The position numbers and the translations under genes were made by a program. From Anaerosporobacter mobilis DSM 15930 (GTDB lineage Bacteria > Bacillota > Clostridia > Lachnospirales > Lachnospiraceae), in assembly GCF_900142955.1 (NCBI RefSeq), contig NZ_FRCP01000026.1, positions 1 to 64,000 on the forward strand: DNA of 64,000 nucleotides, given 5' to 3'. How positions within the stretch are numbered: the first letter of the stretch is position 1; each line of letters opens with the position of its first letter. This document shows, piece after piece, positions 53,821 through 62,683 of the stretch. Under the pieces are notes generated by a model. That model was not told where the DNA came from, did not search any database, and worked only from the letters and a program-made list of their open reading frames with translations.

Positions 53821-55008
53821 CTATATATTCTTTAGCTTAAATAAATCATACTTGGGTTTTTGCATAACATTAATCTTACCATTCCTGATATCCATACCTC
53901 TCATAAAATCATCAAATGAGTCATAAGGCAAACCACCCTTAAGCATTTCCCCAAAATCTCCTATTTCACCTGTAACCATCTTTTCATATTCTTTTTTTGA
54001 GAAATTAGTCCATTCACCCCATAACCTTGGGCTTAATACAATATTTTCACTATATTCAGGGATTACATTGTTTAAAAAAACTTTCAATTCATCCTCATTT
54101 AAATTTTCTATCTGCTCAAAATAACTCTTTAAGTTACTATAATCTTCTTTTAAACAACTAATGATAAAATATGTTTTACCTACAACTGGTATAACTGTAA
54201 TAAACACAGCCTTTAATCTTTCAGGATTTGTAGAATATATATCATTTAATTGCTTACCTATTAAATCTTCTGCTGGACAAAAAGTGGTTGTTACTGCAAA
54301 GTCATATTGATTATCAAATTCATACACATAATTTTCCATTATATCATAATTATCATTATTTATTCCATTATTAAAAATGTCCATAGTTTGATTAACGTCA
54401 TCAAGTGCCAATTTTCTTAATTTATATGACATTACAAACTCATCTTCTAGGAAAAGACTTGGGTTATCCTTAAAACAGTTTTGGATTGCCTTTATTTCTC
54501 TTTGCTTTTTATGGTATTCTTGAGCACATGCCCTATAGGCAAACAAACAGTTTTGTTTTACATTATTTTCATAAGGTTTTAATTCTATTTCTTGAAATAC
54601 TACTGAATCATGATATTCACAAAATCCATAAAATGTGGTTGCATCATTTTTGCTTACCCTTTTAGTGGAATACCCATCTCTTACTTTATTAAGCAAGTCA
54701 TTAGCCATTACATGGTCTTTTTCTGCTATTAATGATAAAACACCATTATTCTGCAATGAGTGGGCATTTTTGATAGGCATCTTACATTTTTCTTTGTCAG
54801 GATGCATACAGATTTTAAAGTCAGTTGCTTTAAGCATTTGTTGCAACATATGATTAATTCTATTTGGATTACTCAAGATATCTTCTCCAAGTGGTTGTGC
54901 CTTGCTAGATATAGCTTTTCCTTTACAGCATGATTTAAATGTTTTACTACTACCACAGTAACATTCTTCTGTATTTCCTATTAACATTATCTTATTCTCC
55001 CTATACAT
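53821..55008 (-). CDS. SEC-C motif protein
   Basis: 395 aa. A SEC-C zinc motif near residues 17-30 (ECYCGSSKTFKSCC) is followed by a helical and mixed domain. SEC-C motifs bind zinc and attach proteins to SecB or to nucleic acid partners. The remainder is not recognised. It is found in many accessory genes of unknown role. Two starts are possible: the ATG at 55008 (AGAGGATTT upstream) or a downstream ATG at 54987 (AGGGAG upstream). Confidence 0.7.
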   Translation of the reverse strand: MYRENKIMLIGNTEECYCGSSKTFKSCCKGKAISSKAQPLGEDILSNPNRINHMLQQMLKATDFKICMHPDKEKCKMPIKNAHSLQNNGVLSLIAEKDHVMANDLLNKVRDGYSTKRVSKNDATTFYGFCEYHDSVVFQEIELKPYENNVKQNCLFAYRACAQEYHKKQREIKAIQNCFKDNPSLFLEDEFVMSYKLRKLALDDVNQTMDIFNNGINNDNYDIMENYVYEFDNQYDFAVTTTFCPAEDLIGKQLNDIYSTNPERLKAVFITVIPVVGKTYFIISCLKEDYSNLKSYFEQIENLNEDELKVFLNNVIPEYSENIVLSPRLWGEWTNFSKKEYEKMVTGEIGDFGEMLKGGLPYDSFDDFMRGMDIRNGKINVMQKPKYDLFKLKNI

Positions 55009-55309
55009 AATTAAATCCTCTATAATATCCCATAATTATACATGCTTTTATATTTGCTATCAATACAATTGCAAACATTTGCATATAAAAAGCAGATAGT
55101 TTAGTCCTACCTGCCCTCACTTACCATATGTTCTACAGTTTGCATACAATTAGGTATCTCATTAAAGCTATAGCCTATCACACCCAATATTATTTACCAT
55201 GACATTCCCTATTTCATTAAATAATAGCATCCTCAGGAGCATTTTCAAAGTCTAGCAGTTCCTCCCATGTCTTTCCCTTTTATAAACTTTTAATTGGACG
55301 CAACACCTA
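55009..55309. other. non-coding gap with coding trace
   Basis: About 300 bases. A short minus-strand frame of 20 codons reads KGKTWEELLDFENAPEDAII with no start, so it is probably a remnant. Nothing else is recognised. Confidence 0.4.
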
Positions 55310-56002
55310 TCACTCATACTTCCTCGATATTTCCGTATACATCACGCTCAAATCAAGACCATCCTCATAATCTTCTAAAAACTCATACACCCGTAATGGC
55401 TCCCATTTTTCATCCTCGATTTTAATTCCAAAAAGTAGGTCTTTCGGTTTCTTTTTAATACGAACAACAAGACCTGCTTTTCCTAACTTAATCGCGTAGG
55501 CCATGTAAATAAAAAACTCGTTTTTTAACATCTCGGTATTCTTCGCATCATTCTTATAATAATTAAAAATAACGGGGCCGCCTAGCGTTGATAAAGTCAC
55601 AGTTATATCTTCTTTGATTTGAGAAAAAATCGTATCAGTCAAAGTCATCGCCTCGTACCGTTGTTCCAGACTAATATCCTCAATTTCTTCTAAAATCCGT
55701 TTCCGTTCTTCCTCTTCAAACAGCTTATAATAGATATTTAGGATATACGCATCTTCTTCCCCAAAATACTTAATTCTTTCATCCCTACTACTTTCCTCTA
55801 ACCCATTCGATAAGAAATAGTCACCGAAATCCTCAATTTCCTTACGTTTGCGCTCCGTCTGACCAAAGACAAAAGCATTCATATGTGCAAGCACTTGCAC
55901 TACATTTTTTTCATCCTTTTCCGTCAGCGTGTGTCTTATAAAATAATCAAGCAAGGTTTCTCCTGCCAATAATTCTAAATCTTTCTTAGTTCTCCTTTGC
56001 AA
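55310..56002 (-). CDS. acidic hypothetical protein
   Basis: 230 aa from a TTG with AAAGGAGA about nine bases upstream. Strongly helical and charged (KIRRKEIEDFGDYFL-type segments, EEEERKRILEEIEDI), soluble, not recognised. It is the last gene of a three-gene unit (56647-56360, 56340-56047, 56002-55310) expressed from the promoter at 56.9 kb. Confidence 0.65.
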   Translation of the reverse strand: MQRRTKKDLELLAGETLLDYFIRHTLTEKDEKNVVQVLAHMNAFVFGQTERKRKEIEDFGDYFLSNGLEESSRDERIKYFGEEDAYILNIYYKLFEEEERKRILEEIEDISLEQRYEAMTLTDTIFSQIKEDITVTLSTLGGPVIFNYYKNDAKNTEMLKNEFFIYMAYAIKLGKAGLVVRIKKKPKDLLFGIKIEDEKWEPLRVYEFLEDYEDGLDLSVMYTEISRKYE

Positions 56003-56046
56003 TCAGATATATCTCCTTTCCATAATGTGAGTTGAAATTACCGCTA

Positions 56047-56340
56047 TTATCGCATGATAATAAAGTAATTGACCAACAATAAAGCAACATAGGTCATTGC
56101 AATTAGTGGAACTGCATGCTTTATTTGATGATGCCTTATCACTCTGTCAACCGATGCATTCCATTGTTCATCCGAAAGTCCATTACTTGGAAGCTCTTTT
56201 ATCTCCCTTGATATCATAAATACCCTACGAATCATAATTGCTCCAACGATTATTCCCGTTCCAAATAATGCATGGGTAATCGCTGTAATCATGGCAGAGC
56301 TAATACCACTGCTTAAGTATATAGCGTAAATGTATTTCAT
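56047..56340 (-). CDS. small membrane protein
   Basis: 97 aa with an N-terminal hydrophobic helix (GISSAMITAITHALFGTGIIVGAIMI) and a C-terminal helix (AVPLIAMTYVALLLVNYFII). GGGAGGAG precedes ATG. It is the middle gene of the three-gene unit from 56.9 kb. Two helices with a charged middle are typical of small membrane-anchored proteins; function unknown. Confidence 0.7.
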   Translation of the reverse strand: MKYIYAIYLSSGISSAMITAITHALFGTGIIVGAIMIRRVFMISREIKELPSNGLSDEQWNASVDRVIRHHQIKHAVPLIAMTYVALLLVNYFIIMR

Positions 56341-56359
56341 AATGGCTTACTCCTCCCTT

Positions 56360-56647
56360 CTATGCAATCGGATTTCTTTCAATTAATCCTTCGGATATAG
56401 CACTATTCACGAGACAATTAAAATCAAACTTCTTCATTTCCAAGTTCTGATTTACCATATCTGTAATCATCAGCAGTGTAAGCTCACCAACAATATCTGA
56501 ATTAAACTTACCCATCTTCATTTTCAGGTCAGCTCCTGGTTTTGTTACCCACAGTGTTACTTCGTTCAAATTCTCTGGTTCATTTATTGCCTCCACTCTG
56601 TAACCTTCAATATCCATAACCGAAACAAATTCCATTTTATTATCCAT
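56360..56647 (-). CDS. small hypothetical protein
   Basis: 95 aa from the ATG at 56647 (AAAGGGG six bases upstream). Starts MDNKMEFVSVMDIEGYRVEAI and ends NPIA. It alternates beta strands and is soluble. It is the first gene of the unit expressed from the promoter at 56918-56946, after a long structured leader. Not recognised. Confidence 0.65.
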   Translation of the reverse strand: MDNKMEFVSVMDIEGYRVEAINEPENLNEVTLWVTKPGADLKMKMGKFNSDIVGELTLLMITDMVNQNLEMKKFDFNCLVNSAISEGLIERNPIA

Positions 56648-56805
56648 AATGTACCCCTTTCTGGCCATTCGACCAATATAAATTTTTATAATATTGCTTT
56701 TAATAAAATTTTCCCTAAAATTAAAAAAATCGACTCAGATTAATTCCTGAATCGTCTTCCAAATTACAATAATAAATTACTATTTTCCACTATTTACTTT
56801 AATTA

Positions 56806-56911
56806 CTGGGCTCCAACGCCCGGAACCCAGCTTTGAAAAGGAGATTTAAAAACAAACAACTAAACAAACAAATGAGGAGTGTAAGGTGAGACACCGCTAT
56901 CTCTTCCTTAC
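56806..56911 (-). ncRNA. structured 5' leader shared with the 39.1-kb operon
   Basis: In transcript order: a 5' hairpin GTAAGG/CCTTAC (56881-56911), a CTCCTTTT stretch, then a hairpin CTGGGTTCC/GGAGCCCAG (56806-56830). The leader at 39148-39215 has the same order, with similar GGG-TTCC and CTCCTTT pieces. CTCCTTT can pair with the AAAGGAG ribosome site, so translation control is plausible. Confidence 0.5.
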
Positions 56912-56917
56912 AACAAT

Positions 56918-56946
56918 AGTATAGCATAGTGGTATACTATTTTCAA
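56918..56946 (-). promoter_or_regulatory. sigma-A promoter for the 56.6-55.3 kb operon
   Basis: On the minus strand a TTGAAA -35 box (56941-56946), a 17-base spacer and TATACT -10 (56918-56923). The spacer and flanks form an imperfect palindrome TAGTATA/TATACTA, a likely operator, and share GTATACCA with the 39.2-kb promoter. Confidence 0.75.
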
Positions 56947-56950
56947 CCAT

Positions 56951-57499
56951 TTATATACCTTTTTCATATTTATTTTTGTATACATAAAACGTTCGTTTGG
57001 AAATACCCATTCTTTCTTGGGCTTCCTTAACAGATAATTCCCCTTGCAGTATCGACTGATATACCGAAGTAAATTCCTCCATCGTGAGTTTCTGATTCCG
57101 TCCGTATGACTTCCATTTTTCTTCATCTTTTTTCATTTCATTTATCTTCCGTTGCTGATTAATAACACGCTTTTGATAATCCTTATATGCCAATGTCTTG
57201 TATAGAGCTGTCATTATCTTTGTGATATTGGGTCTAAGTGCTAAAGTATCAGGGATATCTCCTACAATAATACGAATATCCTTTTCGCTGATAAGGTCAA
57301 GTGCATCCATAATATCCTGCTTCGTTTCACCAAGGTTTTGTAGCGAAGAAACATAAATCGCCCCTTTATCGATATCAGGTATATCCTCAATTTCTTTTAC
57401 TGATTGGAATTCTATATCATTTCCAAAGGAATTCATTAGTTTTTCCCTTGGAATATCGCTCTTTGCTACTTCATCATTCTCCAATATATATATAATCAT
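56951..57499 (-). CDS. degenerate serine-recombinase-like protein with helix-turn-helix
   Basis: About 182 aa. The middle (YVSSLQNLGETKQDIMDALD, then EKDIRIIVGD) resembles a serine recombinase catalytic domain, but the nucleophilic Ser near the N-terminus is absent, and the C-terminus has a helix-turn-helix (LTMEEFTSVYQSILQ, then LSVKEAQERMGISKRTFYVYK). It is likely an inactive resolvase used as a DNA-binding regulator. AAGGAAG precedes the ATG at 57499. It sits immediately downstream-facing of the promoter at 56918, so it may bind there. Confidence 0.6.
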   Translation of the reverse strand: MIIYILENDEVAKSDIPREKLMNSFGNDIEFQSVKEIEDIPDIDKGAIYVSSLQNLGETKQDIMDALDLISEKDIRIIVGDIPDTLALRPNITKIMTALYKTLAYKDYQKRVINQQRKINEMKKDEEKWKSYGRNQKLTMEEFTSVYQSILQGELSVKEAQERMGISKRTFYVYKNKYEKGI

Positions 57500-57668
57500 C
57501 AATACCACTTCCTTCTATATAATAATATCATCTGCATTAAGTCTATCAAAAAGTTTACTAATTGCAAGCAAATATTTACTCAGCTATTTATTTTTCAACC
57601 TATAATTGTTTGTATTTTGCATCTTTTTAAAAAATCGGATAAAAAGAATATTTAATGTTCTGCTTATT

Positions 57669-58280
57669 CTAAAATCGGTATTCTAACTTTTCAGATTCTA
57701 TCTCCCAATCAAACAAAGGAATACCTTTTGGATTTTTTATATGCTTTTTAATATCATATCCTGGAAGCTTGATACAATCATTAGCAATATGTCTTGCATT
57801 ATCAATTGGATTTACTGTTTCAATATTTCTGACATGCTTTTTAGCATCAGCTGCAATCTTTTTTAAATCCATCATTATTCTATTTATATAAGGTATATAA
57901 ATCTCTCTTTCTTGTTTATTTAATGATTCTATATTAATTACCTCTTTCAATGACAAGAAGATATCTTTGGCTATTTTCTTATTTCCAATACTATCTGATA
58001 TATACTGCCATATAAGCACATCAGGTCCTTGGAATTTCTCTTTATCTTCAAAATTGTAATCATCAACCCAATTGTCATTTAAGTCAAATGCTTTTCGTAT
58101 CATATTTTCCATTTTTGTAGTAAGTGGCATGGCACCTGATTCAAGTTTTTTAACGGTCGATATATTAATATCAACAATCATTGCAAAGACCTTCTGTGTT
58201 AGTCCTTTATACTTTCTCAGTTCTTTAATCACATTTTGCTTATATGGTTTTACTTGACTTTCAATTTCATTATTATTCAT
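57669..58280 (-). CDS. XRE-type regulator with C-terminal extension
   Basis: About 203 aa. An XRE helix-turn-helix at about 12-70 (NVIKELRKYKGLTQKVFAMI, INISTVKKLESGAMPLT, FDLNDNWVDDYNF) is followed by a helical domain with no known family. AGAGGGTG lies about nine bases before the ATG at 58280. The C-terminal helices may sense a ligand or a protein. Confidence 0.75.
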   Translation of the reverse strand: MNNNEIESQVKPYKQNVIKELRKYKGLTQKVFAMIVDINISTVKKLESGAMPLTTKMENMIRKAFDLNDNWVDDYNFEDKEKFQGPDVLIWQYISDSIGNKKIAKDIFLSLKEVINIESLNKQEREIYIPYINRIMMDLKKIAADAKKHVRNIETVNPIDNARHIANDCIKLPGYDIKKHIKNPKGIPLFDWEIESEKLEYRF

Positions 58281-58292
58281 ATCAAAACACAC

Positions 58293-58770
58293 CCTCTTTT
58301 TTAAAAAATCATATAACTAAATTTTTATTCCACCTAAAAAGTATACAATAACTCCAATCCATTGACCATCCCTTTCTGCATGTGCTATCCTAAACTTACA
58401 AGCAAGGCAAACGTAAAATTTTCCAGCAAGAAGCAACACCTCAAGCCAGAAGTTAATTACAAATGAATTGCTGATTAAAATATAAAGGAGTGATGCGCGA
58501 CCGAAGAAATCTATGCAATATCGATTCTTCTGACTACTGGCAAATATCATTCACCAGAATTCTCAGGATTCTTTAACCGCCAGTATGCATTCCCATAATT
58601 TTCTTAAAAAAGGATATTGTCGACCATATGTTCTATTTGCGACTATGCTGCAAATGGCTTATTAAGTGCACCCTTTTTTAAGAAAAAGCACATTGACAAC
58701 AGCACATCGAATGTAACCAACAACATTAGTCAGTATTATGCTGGCGCCCATAGAAAAGGAGGATTCTACA
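58293..58770. other. non-coding region before the tandem paralogues
   Basis: About 480 bases without a supported gene. Short frames occur (one begins just after AAAGGAGTG near 58486-58497), but none has convincing protein character. It probably holds the promoter for the genes starting at 58771. Confidence 0.45.
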
Positions 58771-59271
58771 ATGAAAGTTAAATATGTAACTGAAAAAGAA
58801 ACAGACATAACTGAAGATGCTGAGTTTAGAATGTACTTTCTTAATAATTTAGCTTCATCACTTACCAAATCATCATTTATGGATGAATCTATACCATACG
58901 CTTCAATTGAAGAAATTCGTAATGCTGATAAGCTTGATGACTGGCATAAGATGCTCTACTGTACGCTGTATTATGAAGGAGCAATTAAACATCTTGCAAA
59001 GGTCTTTTCCATATTGAATGCCGTTACCAATGATTATTATATTATGTCACCAATTCCAGATACGGCAGATGACAAAATGAATTTTATGATGGATTTGGAA
59101 TCGCACTATCACTTTACTGATTTGCCAACTACAATCAACCTAGTTCCAGCAACAATTATTAGGAAACAGAAAAACAGGGAAGAAAAATTAGAAGAGGATG
59201 ATTTTAAACCCAAAACTCATCGCAGTGATGGCATACAGATTATAAAGACAGATTTCACAGACTATTATTAA
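58771..59271 (+). CDS. tandem-paralogue protein A
   Basis: 166 aa starting MKVKYVTEKETDITEDAEF. AAAGGAGG lies about nine bases before the ATG. It is followed 64 bases later by a paralogue (59336) with the same MKVKYVTEKE start, matching ribosome site and leader, and a matching block NDYYIMSPIPDTADDKMNF. The fold is unknown. The C-terminal tail (about 150-166) differs. Tandem duplicates suggest a dosage or specificity function. Confidence 0.7.
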   Translation: MKVKYVTEKETDITEDAEFRMYFLNNLASSLTKSSFMDESIPYASIEEIRNADKLDDWHKMLYCTLYYEGAIKHLAKVFSILNAVTNDYYIMSPIPDTADDKMNFMMDLESHYHFTDLPTTINLVPATIIRKQKNREEKLEEDDFKPKTHRSDGIQIIKTDFTDYY

Positions 59272-59335
59272 TTTTTCCATGCCAATTTATAAAACAACCA
59301 AACTACCAATACAATTTTAAAAGGAGAATTCTACA

Positions 59336-59761
59336 ATGAAAGTTAAATACGTAACCGAAAAAGAAATGAAAATCAAAGAGAATAAGAAATTTAGAGATGC
59401 CTTTATTAAAGCATTATCAGAGACTTTTGCCGTAACCTTGCCTACAAATCTACCAGAACCAGGAACTTATGAATTCGAAGAAGGCGATGAAGAATTTGAT
59501 GAGGAGCTTTACGAAGAGAACTGTGCTCAACACTTTGCATGCTTCGAGGCGGTAATAAAGAATATGGAAATCGCGGCCACCGTTGTAACTGAAGTGAGCC
59601 AAAATTACTATATTATCCCGGCTATACCTGATATTGCAAATGACAAACTCCAATTCATAGTTGACCTAGAGGAACGCTACTACTTCTTTGACATACCAGC
59701 TTTAATTGCTGATTCAGGTGCAAGTATCATTAAGAGGACGAAGGTCAAAGAAATTGCGTAA
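59336..59761 (+). CDS. tandem-paralogue protein B
   Basis: 141 aa starting MKVKYVTEKEMKIKENKKF. Shares with its neighbour the first ten residues and the segment NYYIIPAIPDIANDKLQF, with divergent sequence elsewhere. AAAAGGAG precedes the ATG at the same spacing as the upstream copy. Acidic middle (EEGDEEFDEELYEE). Unknown function; a strong inverted repeat follows at 59819. Confidence 0.7.
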   Translation: MKVKYVTEKEMKIKENKKFRDAFIKALSETFAVTLPTNLPEPGTYEFEEGDEEFDEELYEENCAQHFACFEAVIKNMEIAATVVTEVSQNYYIIPAIPDIANDKLQFIVDLEERYYFFDIPALIADSGASIIKRTKVKEIA

Positions 59762-59818
59762 ACAGATAATTTCTTTCAACAAAACTGTTAATTTTGAAAA
59801 AAATCTATGCATATTAAA

Positions 59819-59852
59819 TTGAGCATGTTGTTTCGAAAAAACAACAGCTCAA
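59819..59852. repeat. strong inverted repeat
   Basis: TTGAGC and TGTTGTTT pair with AAACAACA and GCTCAA around a five-base loop, with one bulge. There is no T-run on the plus strand, so it may be an attenuator or operator rather than a terminator. Flanked by TGTTAATTTT and similar direct repeats. Confidence 0.55.
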
Positions 59853-59980
59853 GAATTAACATCCACACTGATTGTTAATTTTAAAAACAAAACAAGAGGA
59901 GGTCTTGCCTATGATTGCATGAATCCTAAATCCAATCAATGTAAAAATAATAAAATAATATTTTAAGGAGGATTCACATT

Positions 59981-60445
59981 ATGAATGAATCGAAAATTAT
60001 CAACGAAAACAATAGTAGTACACTGAGCAGGCTACAGAACCTGCCTGGATTAAACATATTACCTTCCGATTGCTATGGCGATGACATTGATTGTAAGCTA
60101 GAAATGCTGGCCTTTGCCTTCAATGACATATATCTTCGCACAAAGAAAGAACTTAAAGGAATTTTCTCATTGAATGAAGCGATGGGAATCTCACAGTCTT
60201 ATTGTGGAACGCTCATTTCTCAATGTAATAAGGACTCTCTGTTAACGAATGTAAAATCCAGTATTTATTACGATGAAATCGATAAACTCTTTAGCTTTGA
60301 TGGGGCAATTCTAATGGATAAATTAACAAGACTTACCGAATTCCAATGCTTGACTGTAATAGGTATGGTAAATGAATTCAGAATGGCCAGTAATGGTATT
60401 ATGGTTCCTAATGAAGTGGTAAATAAAATATTCATGATTGAATAA
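59981..60445 (+). CDS. hypothetical protein with possible frameshifted tail
   Basis: 154 aa; AAGGAGG is nine bases before ATG. Helical, with a segment SLNEAMGISQSYCGTLISQ that resembles a helix-turn-helix. After the stop at 60445 a second frame of about 25 codons (KPVKDISWEALADVRIKIK) reads on to a TAA near 60525 without a start, so the real C-terminus may be longer if a base is lost near 60430-60445. Part of a run of plus-strand small genes (58771-61482). Not recognised otherwise. Confidence 0.6.
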   Translation: MNESKIINENNSSTLSRLQNLPGLNILPSDCYGDDIDCKLEMLAFAFNDIYLRTKKELKGIFSLNEAMGISQSYCGTLISQCNKDSLLTNVKSSIYYDEIDKLFSFDGAILMDKLTRLTEFQCLTVIGMVNEFRMASNGIMVPNEVVNKIFMIE

Positions 60446-60617
60446 TACATAAACCTGTAAAAGATATATCTTGGGAAGCCCTTGCAGATGTAAGGATAAA
60501 AATTAAAGACTTTGATATTGTGTAAATTTATCAATGCTATGATTGTTAGGATAGCGGAATACAGTTATTCTGATATGTCCAACACAAAAAATCCATATCA
60601 CACGGAGGAAAATTTAA

Positions 60618-60881
60618 ATGAAAAAAGTACAATATACTACGCATTCTTATTTATACAAAAGAATTAACAATGAGGACTGGTATGTAGATATAGTCCTGAA
60701 ATCAGACTGCTACGAAATTTGGTTATACGCGAAAACCTATTCTCATAAAATGTTTGTTCTGGGCTTCCCTACAAATTCAGGTATTAGCTTAGCTGGAATG
60801 GAAGCTGCTGTAGAAGATATCCTGGAAGATGGTTCCTATCAAACTCAATATAAAATGGAGATTGAAGTTCTGGAATCTTAA
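60618..60881 (+). CDS. small hypothetical protein
   Basis: 87 aa starting MKKVQYTTHSYLYKRINNED, with strand pattern and acidic C-terminus. GGAGG precedes ATG by nine bases. Not recognised. It follows the gene at 59981 in a loose plus-strand cluster. Confidence 0.65.
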   Translation: MKKVQYTTHSYLYKRINNEDWYVDIVLKSDCYEIWLYAKTYSHKMFVLGFPTNSGISLAGMEAAVEDILEDGSYQTQYKMEIEVLES

Positions 60882-60999
60882 AACTAATATCATTATAAGA
60901 TTAACTGCATTAATATTTCACATATTTTTTATCGACTGCTAAATGAAAAAATCATAAAATATAACTAACAATATTTAACTAACAAAGGAGGATTTATAC

Positions 61000-61482
61000 A
61001 TGGAAAAAATCAGAATTAAAGCAACCGGAAAGGTTTACGAATTAGGAAATAAAAAACAGGCTGTGGAAGCTCGTTGTTCTTCTTTGAGCGGATATGTTGC
61101 TACAAATAGCGATTACGAGGCTGCTGAAGAAGTTATAGAAAAATATCGTGAATCTGACAATGATAGGATATTCGCAGAAAATGACTGGGTTTGGACATAT
61201 AATTTTAAGGATGAATTCGACCAAGCTGAAGAAAACATGGAAGAGAGATATGGAGATTTAGCAGAACATGCTCAGGACTTAATCAACAAGTACGATGAAA
61301 GCGCTCTGATGACTGGACTAGATGGCTGCTTCTATTGCGTGGATACAGATGAACTTTATGAGGATTCATTAGATGAGGAAGCTCTTGGTGACTTTGCAGA
61401 TGAAGACGATAATTTATTCTATTATGTCATTCCAGAAATCAAGTTCTATCTTCCTGAACAAGTAGAAGTATTTAGCGAATAA
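61000..61482 (+). CDS. acidic hypothetical protein
   Basis: 160 aa, very acidic, with MEKIRIKATGKVYELG at the start and a C-terminus LPEQVEVFSE. AAAGGAGG lies eight bases before ATG. The acidic composition could mimic DNA, but there is no specific homology. A bidirectional terminator follows. Confidence 0.65.
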   Translation: MEKIRIKATGKVYELGNKKQAVEARCSSLSGYVATNSDYEAAEEVIEKYRESDNDRIFAENDWVWTYNFKDEFDQAEENMEERYGDLAEHAQDLINKYDESALMTGLDGCFYCVDTDELYEDSLDEEALGDFADEDDNLFYYVIPEIKFYLPEQVEVFSE

Positions 61483-61530
61483 GAATCTTTGGCTGCTTCC
61501 AAAATACAAAACAATGCATAATTCACTGAA

Positions 61531-61566
61531 AACAGGGTTAGCTTAACACTAACCCTGTTATTTTTT
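61531..61566. terminator. bidirectional terminator
   Basis: AACAGGGTTAG pairs with CTAACCCTGTT around a loop of about eight bases, followed by ATTTTTT. It separates the plus-strand genes from the minus-strand tubZ. Confidence 0.9.
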
Positions 61567-61627
61567 GAACCTCAGTATTATTTGGCAAAATCTTTATGTC
61601 GCAGAATTACTAGCTTCATCCCACAAA

Positions 61628-62683
61628 TTATTTTTCCACTCTCCTAACCAAGAAATCTCTTGAATTTGGTTTTGGAACAGGCTTATTATTCTTTATGCCT
61701 GTCAGCGAAAAATCATCCTCATCATCATCTTCAAAGATAGAGCTATTGAGTTTCTGAAAATTGCTGGCAAGTTGTTTTTTCCCGGTCTTAATCTTATTTC
61801 TGATTTCCGTAATTCTTCCTACTGGCATACTCATTCCAACCAGTATACATAAAGTACTGGTAGAACCATATCCGAGGAAGGAATCATAAACTGTGTATCC
61901 TTTGATGATATCGTTAACATCCACTCCCTTTTTTGCAAGTGAAAGTGCGATGTAAGTAATAGCAACATCCTTTTCAATAGGAGCAAATATCTTATTATCA
62001 TTGAAGGAGCTGATAATATTTGCAGCATTTGTTTTATCCTTGGAAATTTTATGAATCGTACAAACTCCCTTAGCACTCAAGCAAGTTTTTAATTCGCTCT
62101 TATCAATATTGCCATCTTTGCTTTGATTTGACATCTTCAGTAGAGCATCTAGACAGTGATAAAAGTCTGAGTTAATAGCAAATTTATTCACCTTTTTCTT
62201 GTTATCAAGCAAAAACATTGCTCCCACATTCAAGGATTCCAAGTCCTTTAACGCTTCATACACATTCGAACACGCTACTAGGCTTTCTGCTTCTTCATTC
62301 GGTAGAACTAAGACGGGGCAGATAATTCGGTTATCACTTTTCTCATTCGTTGCAAGATATTCTGAGATGATACGAACCAAAGCATTTCCAGAGCCACCAC
62401 CAAGAGCACCCACTACAAAGACAATCTGCTCCGTTATTATCGAATCCACTTCTCGAATGATGTTATCATAATCATCTGCTACCAACTTCATCGCTTTGTT
62501 AATATCTTTACTGGCTCCCTCTGCATTTGCAATCTGATATTTCCGTTTTGCATTTTTAAGAGACCTTAAATCCTCTTCGGATGTATTAATAAATAGGCTA
62601 TTGTATTCATCCGCAAACAAAGAAACGATGTTACCACCTGCTTGTCCACACCCTATAAAAGCAGCTTCCTTTACTAAACTCAT
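61628..62683 (-). CDS. tubZ: TubZ-type plasmid partition GTPase
   Basis: 351 aa of the tubulin/FtsZ superfamily. An N-terminal FIGCGQAGGNIVSL nucleotide-binding loop, the tubulin signature GALGGGSGN near residue 93-101, and the T7-like loop INSDFYHCLD support this. A disordered acidic/basic tail (EDDDEDDF, then KPVPKPNSR) resembles TubZ C-termini that contact TubR-DNA. It would polymerise with GTP and move the plasmid by treadmilling. GGGGG precedes ATG at 62683. It overlaps tubR by four bases (ATGA-like). FtsZ is excluded by length, divergent sequence and its linked TubR. Confidence 0.88.
   Translation of the reverse strand: MSLVKEAAFIGCGQAGGNIVSLFADEYNSLFINTSEEDLRSLKNAKRKYQIANAEGASKDINKAMKLVADDYDNIIREVDSIITEQIVFVVGALGGGSGNALVRIISEYLATNEKSDNRIICPVLVLPNEEAESLVACSNVYEALKDLESLNVGAMFLLDNKKKVNKFAINSDFYHCLDALLKMSNQSKDGNIDKSELKTCLSAKGVCTIHKISKDKTNAANIISSFNDNKIFAPIEKDVAITYIALSLAKKGVDVNDIIKGYTVYDSFLGYGSTSTLCILVGMSMPVGRITEIRNKIKTGKKQLASNFQKLNSSIFEDDDEDDFSLTGIKNNKPVPKPNSRDFLVRRVEK

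Noticed and set aside
58317..58550. Minus-strand membrane-like ORF
   Set aside because: No ribosome site, odd composition and no neighbours in the same transcript; likely a chance frame.
61628..62683. Chromosomal FtsZ
   Set aside because: The sequence is too divergent, has a TubR partner and upstream iterons, and lacks FtsZ neighbours.
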